In this document: positions 9,303 to 16,853 of the stretch, piece after piece
Layout: each line of letters starts with the position of its first letter
Position numbering within the stretch: position 1 is the stretch's first letter
Assembly: GCA_019038645.1 (NCBI GenBank)
Contig: JAHOYT010000088.1
Coordinates: 1-33,247, forward strand
Length of the DNA: 33,247 nucleotides
Direction: 5' to 3'
From: Bacteroidales bacterium
Lineage (GTDB): Bacteria > Bacteroidota > Bacteroidia > Bacteroidales > UBA12077
Made by a program: the position numbers and the translations under genes
The notes under the pieces: generated by a model
Told to the model about the DNA's origin: nothing
Databases searched by the model: none
Seen by the model: only the letters and a program-made list of their open reading frames with translations

Positions 9303-12046
9303 TGAAAGAGGAACCAACATATCAGGAATTAGAAAAAGAAATTGAGGTGCTTCGAATAAAACTAAAAGAAAGCGAAGAAAAACACATAGAAATTCTGAAT
9401 ACTTTTAAATACGGAATTTATATAAAAACATCCGGGTATAAAATTGTTTATGCAAATTCTGCATTACAGGAAAAAGTAGGATACAATCCTGTTGGTGAAA
9501 CTTGTTACAAGGTATTATATAATAAAAATGAAGTATGTAGTTGGTGTGTTAATAAAAAATTCAGTGAAGAAAAAAGAAGTATTGATTATGAAATTAAAAA
9601 CGGGAATGAAAAATTTCTTAAGGTTAATAATGTTTTGCTCGAAAATAAAAATATTCTAACCGTTTTTAATGATATCACCGATATCAAGAATAATGAACAG
9701 GCATTGAAGGAAAGTGATCAACGATATAAGGATGCTGAAAAAATAGCTCAATTAGGACACTGGGTGTTAGATTTTAAGAATAATGAATTGTTTTGGTCTG
9801 ACCATATCTTTAGGATGTTTGGTTTAAAACCTAACGAGTTTACTCCAACATATGAATCATTTTTAGAAAATATCCATCCCGATGATCGGGATATGGTAAA
9901 CGAAGCTTACTCTAATTCATTAAAGAACAAATTACCTTATGAAATAGAGCTTAGAATTTTATTAAAAAACGGGGAATTAAAATACGTAAAAGAAATATGT
10001 AGAACAGAATATGATAAAGCAGGAAAACCAATTCGCTCATTTGGAATAGTTATAGATATTACCAGACAAAAGAAAATTGAACATGAAGCTATAATTGCAA
10101 AAGAAAGTGTTGAAGAGAGTGAATTGAAATTAAAAGAAAGAGTTAAAGAATTAAATGGGATATACGCTTTAGGGATATTATCGGAAAAATATGAAAATCT
10201 TGATGATATTTATACTGAATTGGTAAATAATATTATTCCTAAAAGTCTGCAATTCCCTGACAGAGTATTTGTATTGCTAAAAATTGATAAACAAACATTT
10301 TGTAATATTGAAAACTACAAATTATCAAAAAATAAACAAAATTTATCAGCTGGAGTAAATGTTTTTAAAAAACCAATTGGTAAATTAATTGTAGCATATA
10401 CAGAAAAAGTACCTTTTATAGACATATTTGAACAAAAACTTATTGATGCTTACGCCGAAAGAATATCAAAAATTATAGAACGTACCAGAACACAACAGGA
10501 ACTTAAAATTGCAGTTGATAAATTCAGAAAACTCAGCAGTATTACTTTTGAAGGTATTTTGATACACGAACAAGGTATAGTTATTGATGTAAACCATTCT
10601 TTGGCTACAATATTAGGTTATAAATACAATGAGCTTATTGGAAAAAACATTATAAAAATGGCTGTTCCTGAGAATTATATATCAATAGTTCAGAATAATG
10701 TAGCAGAGGCAAAAACAATACCATATGAAATTGAGGTGAGAAAAAAAGATGGATCTATAATTCCGGTTGAGATAGAATCAAAAAATTTCAATTATGAAAA
10801 TAAAAAAATAAGAGTAACTGCAGTAAGAGACATTACAGATCGTAAAAAAGCAGATCAGGCACTTAGAGAAAGTAAAGATCAATTGACCATTTCCAATAAA
10901 AATTTACTTGATGAAAGAAACATTTTTATGATAGGTAACGTGGTTGTTTTGAAATGGGAAAATAAAGAAGGATGGCCGGTAGAGTACGTATCGCAAAATG
11001 CAGCTAATGTGTTTGGTTACACAAATGAGGATTTTATTGATGGAAAAGTATGTTTTGCCGATTTAATTCATGAAGAAGATAAAGAAAGAGTTGGCAACGA
11101 AGTAAAAGATGCTATTGACAATAACTTAAATTATTTTAGTCACAAAGAATATAGAATTTTAAATAAATCGGGCGAAGAAGTTTGGCTTTATGATTTTACC
11201 ACAATTCTTAGAAACAATAAAAATGAAATAACTCATTTTTACGGGTATGTAATGGATGTTACGGAGCGTGTTAAAACAGAACATGAGATAATAAAAGCCA
11301 AAGAAAAAGCAGAAGAAACCGGGAAATTATTACAAGAACTTAATGCTACCAAGGATAAGTTTTTATCAATTATTGCACACGACCTAAAAAGTCCGTTTAC
11401 TTCAATGTTGGGTTTTTCCGATTTATTAATGAATAATTTTGATAAATATGATGTTCCAAAACAAAAGGACTTTGTTAATATTATACATAAGGGAGTAAAG
11501 AATACGCTTAAACTACTTGAAAATTTACTTCTATGGTCACGTACGCAAAGAGATAGTATTGAATTTAATCCGGAGAGTGAGAATCTATATTTATTATCCA
11601 ATGAATCTATTGATGTTTTAAGTCAACTGGCGGCAGAAAAATCAATAACCTTAATAAATGATGTACCGAAGGATATTTTTATAAATGCAGATAAAAATAT
11701 GCTGTCAACTATATTGCGCAATCTGATTTCAAATGCTATAAAATATACTCACAAAGGAGGCAGAGTTATAATTAAGACCTGTGCAAGTACATATAAAAAT
11801 AATCAAAAATATTGTGAGGTTTGTGTGAAAGACAATGGCGTTGGTATTGAACAAAAAAATCTATCCAAAATATTTAGTATTAGTGAAAATATTTCTACAA
11901 AAGGAACAGAAAATGAACATGGAACGGGTTTGGGATTAATTCTTTGTAAAGAGTTTGTTGAAAAACATGGTGGTGAAATTTGGGTGGAAAGTGAACATGG
12001 AAAGGCAGGAGGGAGTGAGTTTAAATTTACAATTCCATATGTTTAA
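9302..12046 (+). CDS. soluble PAS/GAF sensor histidine kinase
   Basis: 914 residues with no membrane segment; the start overlaps the previous stop (TAATG). It opens with the coiled-coil leader EEPTYQELEKEIEVLR, shared with the later eight-PAS kinase. Domains: PAS at about 30-130, with C68, C79 and C82 in a C-x10-C-x2-C pattern; PAS at 140-258; a GAF-like region at 283-395; PAS at 403-515; PAS at 537-658. The transmitter has H693 in AHDLKSP, N811 in SNAIKY, D844-NGVGI and GTGLGL at 874-879. The transmitter closely resembles that of the third kinase (both carry GLILCKEFVEKHGG), so the two are paralogues. It has no receiver domain. The signal is presumably cytoplasmic and could be redox or gas related given the cysteine cluster and GAF-like domain, but this is inference. 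Confidence 0.92.
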   Translation: MKEEPTYQELEKEIEVLRIKLKESEEKHIEILNTFKYGIYIKTSGYKIVYANSALQEKVGYNPVGETCYKVLYNKNEVCSWCVNKKFSEEKRSIDYEIKNGNEKFLKVNNVLLENKNILTVFNDITDIKNNEQALKESDQRYKDAEKIAQLGHWVLDFKNNELFWSDHIFRMFGLKPNEFTPTYESFLENIHPDDRDMVNEAYSNSLKNKLPYEIELRILLKNGELKYVKEICRTEYDKAGKPIRSFGIVIDITRQKKIEHEAIIAKESVEESELKLKERVKELNGIYALGILSEKYENLDDIYTELVNNIIPKSLQFPDRVFVLLKIDKQTFCNIENYKLSKNKQNLSAGVNVFKKPIGKLIVAYTEKVPFIDIFEQKLIDAYAERISKIIERTRTQQELKIAVDKFRKLSSITFEGILIHEQGIVIDVNHSLATILGYKYNELIGKNIIKMAVPENYISIVQNNVAEAKTIPYEIEVRKKDGSIIPVEIESKNFNYENKKIRVTAVRDITDRKKADQALRESKDQLTISNKNLLDERNIFMIGNVVVLKWENKEGWPVEYVSQNAANVFGYTNEDFIDGKVCFADLIHEEDKERVGNEVKDAIDNNLNYFSHKEYRILNKSGEEVWLYDFTTILRNNKNEITHFYGYVMDVTERVKTEHEIIKAKEKAEETGKLLQELNATKDKFLSIIAHDLKSPFTSMLGFSDLLMNNFDKYDVPKQKDFVNIIHKGVKNTLKLLENLLLWSRTQRDSIEFNPESENLYLLSNESIDVLSQLAAEKSITLINDVPKDIFINADKNMLSTILRNLISNAIKYTHKGGRVIIKTCASTYKNNQKYCEVCVKDNGVGIEQKNLSKIFSISENISTKGTENEHGTGLGLILCKEFVEKHGGEIWVESEHGKAGGSEFKFTIPYV

Positions 12047-12100
12047 AAAACGGAATTAGATGGTTATTATGATTTTATAATAAAACCAATAAGAGGTAAA

Positions 12101-12122
12101 TTGCGAATACTGAATTTCGCAA
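12101..12122 (+). promoter_or_regulatory. inverted repeat between the second and third kinase genes
   Basis: TTGCGAA and TTCGCAA are perfect 7-base arms separated by 8 bases, ending 19 bases before the ATG at 12142 within a 95-base gap. It could be an operator or an RNA hairpin limiting read-through or translation. No T-run follows, so it is not a standard terminator. Confidence 0.35.
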
Positions 12123-12141
12123 ATATTTAAAGATATTTAGA

Positions 12142-15100
12142 ATGAAGACAAAACCAACGTACGAGGAACTGGAAAAGGAATTAAGAATTTTAAAAGAAAA
12201 AGATAAATATCAAACTCTTTTAGATATAGCGGGAGTAATATTTGTTGCAATAGATACAAAAGGTATTGTAACTCTAGTTAATAAAAAAGCCTGTGAAATA
12301 TTCGGATATGAGGAAAATGAGATGCTCGACAAAAACTGGTTTGAAAACTTTGTTCCGGAACGTATAAAAAATGAAATTCTTCCTGTATCAAAAAAAATAC
12401 TTTCTGGAGAAATTGAAACAGCCGAATATTACGAGAACCCTATTTTAACTAAAAATGGTGAAGAAAGATTAATTTATTGGCACAACACGCATATAAAAGA
12501 TATAAACGGAAATATTACAGGGCATTTGAGTTCAGGCGAAGACATTACAGAACGTAAAAAAGCCTTACAAGCCCTTAAAGAAAGCGAAGAAAAATTTCGA
12601 ATGATTGCTGAAAATACAAGCGATATTATTTCTATCCATACCTTCGATTTGAAAATAAAATACCTCTACTTAAGTCCATCCAGCAAAATTGTAACTCGTT
12701 ACAAACCAGAAGAGTTGTTAGGGAAATCGGCTTTCGATTTTATGCATCCCGAAGATAAACGGGAGTTATTTCCTATACTTAAAGAGTATGTTAATTACAA
12801 ATTAAAAAATCTTCTTACTGCGGAAAAAAAGAAATTTAGTAAAACAATGGAAATACGCCTGAAAGCAAAATCCGGCGAATGGAGATATTTTAGCATTACA
12901 GCTGATATCGCTGGCAACCGACTTGTTTTTATATCGAGGGACATTACTGAAAAAAAATATACAGAAAAAGCTCTGAAAGTAAGTGAAGAAAAATACCGAA
13001 TAGTAGCAAACCACACAAATGACTGGGAATACTGGACAGATATTAACGGTAATTTTATTTATGTTTCACCGTCTTGCGAACGAATAACAGGCTATAAACC
13101 GAAGAAATTTTATGATGATAAAACATTAATGGAAAAAGTTATACATCCGGATGACAGAGAACGTTTTCATAATCACAAACATGAAATAAATGGATATGGT
13201 GATAGAAAATCGATAGAATTTAGAATTATTACGCAAAAAAAAGAAACACAATGGATTGGACATGTATGTGTAGAAGTTTTTGGGAAAGACGGCAAGCTAA
13301 TGGGGATAAGAGGAAGCAACAGGCTTATTACAAAGCAAAAAAATGCCGAAATAGCACTAAAAGAAAGTGAGTCGTATAATAAAGCTCTTTTTTACAGATC
13401 TAATACACCTTTGGTGGTTATGGATGTGAATACAAATGAGTTTATTGATTGCAACGTAGCAGCAATAAATATTTATGGATATAAAACCAAGGAAGAAGTA
13501 CTTGGCAAAACTCCACTTGATGTATCAACGGAAATACAGTACAATGGAGAGCTGTCATCAATAGCAGCAAAAAATAAAATTAATGAAGCAATAAAAAACG
13601 ATTTTGTTCTTTTTGAATGGCAACATCAAAGACCTAATGGTGATATTTGGGATGCTGAAGTTCACTTGATGAGTATAGAACACAACGGTAAAAATATATT
13701 ACAGTTTAGTTTGTTAGATATTACCGAACGCAAAAAAGCTGAAGAAGCGCTATGCGAGAGCGAGGTTAAGTATAGAACTATTTTTGAGAACACAGGATTA
13801 GCCTCTGTAATTGTGGAAGAAGACACCATCATTTCTTTGGCTAATACTAAATTTCAGGAATTATCGGGATACACTGCCAAACAAATCGAAGGACAAAAAA
13901 GCTGGACTGATTTTGTTGTTTCTGAAGATCTGGAGATGATGCAGAAACAGCACGAAATGAGAAGAAAAAATAGTGAAACGGCTTTAAGAAATTATGAATT
14001 TAGGTTCGTAAATAAAAAGAACGAGATAAAAGATATATTTCTGACAATAGGCCTGATTAAGGGAACTATGAAAAGTGTAGCATCATTACTTGATATTACC
14101 GAACGTAAAAAAGCTGAACAGATCTTAAAAGCAGAATATAATCGATTTAAAACAACTATGGATGCCATAGATGCGATAGTTTACGTTGCCGATATGCAAA
14201 CTTATGAGCTTTTATTTCTGAATAAACAAGCAAAAGATATTTTGGGAGATAAAATTGGAAAAAAATGCTTTTCTGTTTTGCAAAAAGGATTTACCGAACC
14301 CTGTAAGTTTTGTACAAACCACTTATTACTCAATAAAAAAGGAAAGCCAGAAGAACCTTACGTGTGGGAATTTCAAAATACAAAAACAAAACAATGGTAC
14401 CAATTACGGGATCAGGCTATACAATGGCCCGACGGAAGAATTGTAAGGCTGGAAATTGCAATTGATATTACTGATCGTAAAAAAGTGGAACAAGCCCTTA
14501 AAGAAAGCGAGGATCGTTTCAGAACAATATTTGAAGATGCTCCGGATGCAATCTTTTTAGCTGATCCAAAATCAGGAGTTATTCTTGATGCAAATACTGC
14601 TGCTTCACAATTACTACTAAAACCCCGTGAGGAAATTATTGGTATGAATCAGGCAGAACTCCATCCATCTCAAAAAGAAGAATATTCAAAAGGTATTTTC
14701 AAAAAGCATAAACAGGAATCCAAAAAAGGAATATCCACATATCCTGCTGAGATTAACGTTCTTCGATCTGATGGGAGTGAAGTAGTTGTTGAAATAATAG
14801 CTCAAATGATCCGAATTAATAATAAGGAGGTTCTTCAGGGCACATTTAGGGACATAACCGAACGAAAAAAAATGGAAGAAGAAATACAGCTTCAAAGCAA
14901 AATTGCAAAAAACATAGCAGAAGGTGTATTTTTAGTAAAAATAAGTGATGGCACAATTGTCTATACAAACTCTACATTTGAACAAATGTTTGGATATAAT
15001 TCAGATGAACTTATTGGTAGGCACGTTAGTGTTGTTAATGCACCGGTAGATAAAAGTTCTGAAGAAATTGCAAATGAAATTATACAGAGCCTTACTATAG

Positions 15101-15972
15101 AAGGAGTGTGGCATGGTGAAATTCAAAATATCAAAAAAGACGGAACTATATTCTGGTGCAGGGCAAGTGTTTCCACTTTTCAACATCCAAAATTTGGAGA
15201 AGTTTGGCTAGCTATACACGATGATATTACTAACCAAAAGAAAGCAGAACAAGCCTTAATAGAAAGTGAAAAACATTTGAGTGAATTAAACGCCACAAAA
15301 GATAAATTTTTCTCAATCATTGGGCACGATTTAAAAAACCCGATGGGAAATGTACTTGGATTTAGCTCCTTATTGCAGAAAAATTCAAAAAAATATAATG
15401 CGGAAAAGATTGCATCTTTTGCAAATATCATTAATAATTCTGCAGCCATATCATTAGAATTACTTGAAGCCCTGCTTGATTGGGCTAATATTCAAACAGG
15501 AAAAATTTTGGTGGTTAAAGAAAAACTTTGTTTATTAGAGTTGATTAATGATGTAATTTCCAAATTAGAAAAAACAGCGGCTCTTAAGAAAATAAAGATT
15601 GAACATAAGCTTTCAGGAAAAATAGAAATTTCCGCAGACCATAATATGTTTTCAACTATAATGAGAAATCTTTTAATAAATGCTATAAAATTTACTAAGC
15701 GAGGAGGAGAGGTATTTATAAAAGCCAAACAATACGCGAATTATACTGAAATACGTGTAAAAGATACAGGAATAGGAATTTCTGTTAATAAACAATCAAA
15801 ATTATTTCGAATTGAAGAAAATGTCTCAACAAGAGGAACTGAAGAAGAAGCCGGAACAGGCCTGGGTTTAATATTATGTAAAGAATTTGTTGAAAAGCAT
15901 GGTGGTAAAATTTGGGTCGAAAGTAAATTAGGAACAGGCAGTGAGTTTATATTTACAATTCCACTTGATTGA
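12142..15972 (+). CDS. eight-PAS soluble sensor histidine kinase
   Basis: 1276 residues, no signal peptide or membrane helix. After a KPTYEELEKELRILKEK coiled leader come eight PAS domains, about 22-145, 147-278, 280-406, 408-537, 539-662, 664-785, 787-912 and 916-1038. Most end in a DITERKKAEQAL-like linker. The sixth carries C709, C721 and C724 (C-x11-C-x2-C), echoing the first PAS of the preceding kinase. The transmitter has H1062 in GHDLKNP, N1180 in INAIKF, D1208-TGIGI and GTGLGL at 1238-1243, so it should be active. No receiver or output domain is attached. It is 95 bases downstream of the previous kinase on the same strand and 288 bases upstream of the heme-copper oxidoreductase pair. 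The repeated linker DNA makes internal recombination or domain-number change plausible. Confidence 0.92.
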   Translation: MKTKPTYEELEKELRILKEKDKYQTLLDIAGVIFVAIDTKGIVTLVNKKACEIFGYEENEMLDKNWFENFVPERIKNEILPVSKKILSGEIETAEYYENPILTKNGEERLIYWHNTHIKDINGNITGHLSSGEDITERKKALQALKESEEKFRMIAENTSDIISIHTFDLKIKYLYLSPSSKIVTRYKPEELLGKSAFDFMHPEDKRELFPILKEYVNYKLKNLLTAEKKKFSKTMEIRLKAKSGEWRYFSITADIAGNRLVFISRDITEKKYTEKALKVSEEKYRIVANHTNDWEYWTDINGNFIYVSPSCERITGYKPKKFYDDKTLMEKVIHPDDRERFHNHKHEINGYGDRKSIEFRIITQKKETQWIGHVCVEVFGKDGKLMGIRGSNRLITKQKNAEIALKESESYNKALFYRSNTPLVVMDVNTNEFIDCNVAAINIYGYKTKEEVLGKTPLDVSTEIQYNGELSSIAAKNKINEAIKNDFVLFEWQHQRPNGDIWDAEVHLMSIEHNGKNILQFSLLDITERKKAEEALCESEVKYRTIFENTGLASVIVEEDTIISLANTKFQELSGYTAKQIEGQKSWTDFVVSEDLEMMQKQHEMRRKNSETALRNYEFRFVNKKNEIKDIFLTIGLIKGTMKSVASLLDITERKKAEQILKAEYNRFKTTMDAIDAIVYVADMQTYELLFLNKQAKDILGDKIGKKCFSVLQKGFTEPCKFCTNHLLLNKKGKPEEPYVWEFQNTKTKQWYQLRDQAIQWPDGRIVRLEIAIDITDRKKVEQALKESEDRFRTIFEDAPDAIFLADPKSGVILDANTAASQLLLKPREEIIGMNQAELHPSQKEEYSKGIFKKHKQESKKGISTYPAEINVLRSDGSEVVVEIIAQMIRINNKEVLQGTFRDITERKKMEEEIQLQSKIAKNIAEGVFLVKISDGTIVYTNSTFEQMFGYNSDELIGRHVSVVNAPVDKSSEEIANEIIQSLTIEGVWHGEIQNIKKDGTIFWCRASVSTFQHPKFGEVWLAIHDDITNQKKAEQALIESEKHLSELNATKDKFFSIIGHDLKNPMGNVLGFSSLLQKNSKKYNAEKIASFANIINNSAAISLELLEALLDWANIQTGKILVVKEKLCLLELINDVISKLEKTAALKKIKIEHKLSGKIEISADHNMFSTIMRNLLINAIKFTKRGGEVFIKAKQYANYTEIRVKDTGIGISVNKQSKLFRIEENVSTRGTEEEAGTGLGLILCKEFVEKHGGKIWVESKLGTGSEFIFTIPLD

Positions 15973-16048
15973 GTACCTCTTTAAACAAGTTATTTATTAC
16001 GCAATAATAAAGTAATAAAGCATCCAAAAATATGTTAGCAGAATTTAA

Positions 16049-16063
16049 TTAGAAGAATTCTAA
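16049..16063 (+). promoter_or_regulatory. palindrome upstream of the heme-copper genes
   Basis: TTAGAAGAATTCTAA has perfect 6-base arms around GAA. It sits in the 288-base gap between the eight-PAS kinase and the heme-copper genes, about 200 bases before the start at 16261. The rest of the gap is very AT-rich, with no convincing terminator or TAnnTTTG promoter that I can see. It is a candidate operator only. Confidence 0.3.
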
Positions 16064-16251
16064 ATAAGAATTAAAGTAAATGAATACATAAATACCAAAA
16101 AGCCTTTATTAATAGTGTTTTGCATTAATATCTGAATTAAAATACTGATAATAAAATCGTTGTTTCTAAATTGAATGTTGTATTTTGTTGAACTTATTTT
16201 TAATTTTAGTCATCGAAAAATAAAATTATACTCAAATATTAACAAAAAATT

Positions 16252-16257
16252 GGAGGT
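16252..16257 (+). promoter_or_regulatory. Shine-Dalgarno of the heme-copper subunit II gene
   Basis: GGAGGT lies three bases before the ATG at 16261. It is a full consensus site, uncommon in this window, and fixes the start. Confidence 0.65.
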
Positions 16258-16260
16258 TAC

Positions 16261-16821
16261 ATGGTCGATTCAAGTATGGTCCTTTGGGGACAAACAATTG
16301 CTTACACAATGTATTGTCTGGTAATATTACTGGTAATGGGGTGGTTTGCTTATAAAATCACAAAAACAGGAAAAGACAATAGAGTTAAGCCGGCATTATT
16401 TTACACATTTGTAGGTTTTTTAACTGTGCTTGGGGTTTCTTTGCACATTATTACTTACAACACTATTCCCTGGACTCCTGTAGATTTAAACAGGAGCGAA
16501 TACGTACCGGATAAAACGTTTGATATTACGGTTGAAAACCACGAGTTTTTTCTGCCAGCAGAAAAACTGGTAATTGATTGTAATGATCTGGTTTTATTCG
16601 ATGTTACTTCAAAAGATTTAACCTACGGATTTGGTGTATTCAGGCAAGATAACAGTATGGTTTTCCAAATGCAGGTTGTTCCCGGACATCGAAATGATAT
16701 TTTATGGCAATTTGATAAACCAGGGATATACACTATTCGCTCTACCGAATATTCAGGACCACGGGGAATATTTATGATTTTGAAGGATGTTGTTGAAGTA
16801 TTACCCTGCGAGGGATCATAA
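16261..16821 (+). CDS. heme-copper oxidoreductase subunit II-like protein lacking CuA
   Basis: 186 residues with two N-terminal helices (about 7-32 and 44-66) and a periplasmic cupredoxin-like domain (about 85-182), the architecture of cytochrome oxidase subunit II. Aligned by eye with the CuA region, the first His is Y122 (in DLTYGFGVF). The two Cys of CSELCG are S161 and S165 (in STEYSG), the second His is G169, and only M172 remains. There is no CxxCH heme c motif. The domain therefore keeps the fold without copper or heme, as in quinol-oxidising relatives such as the bo3 subunit II. The catalytic subunit gene follows after 32 bases. I infer a structural or quinol-site role in a non-canonical NO reductase-like complex. 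A cytochrome c oxidase label would be misleading. Confidence 0.82.
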   Translation: MVDSSMVLWGQTIAYTMYCLVILLVMGWFAYKITKTGKDNRVKPALFYTFVGFLTVLGVSLHIITYNTIPWTPVDLNRSEYVPDKTFDITVENHEFFLPAEKLVIDCNDLVLFDVTSKDLTYGFGVFRQDNSMVFQMQVVPGHRNDILWQFDKPGIYTIRSTEYSGPRGIFMILKDVVEVLPCEGS

Positions 16822-16853
16822 TTAAATCTTTGTTAAACTTAAATTGAAAATAT

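Noticed and set aside
11239-11601. 120-codon open frame antisense to the second kinase
   Set aside because: It overlaps the conserved HisKA region of the kinase, and its serine/leucine-rich translation is typical of an antisense shadow.
14255-14446. 63-codon overlapping frame within the eight-PAS kinase
   Set aside because: Same-strand shadow across the PAS6 coding region; the PAS and cysteine motifs are in the main frame.
15973-16030. Possible terminator after the eight-PAS kinase
   Set aside because: Only a weak AT-only hairpin (TTATTA/TAATAA) without a proper T-run.
16261-16821. NorC-type cytochrome c subunit
   Set aside because: There is no CxxCH motif; the fold resembles a cupredoxin-like subunit II.
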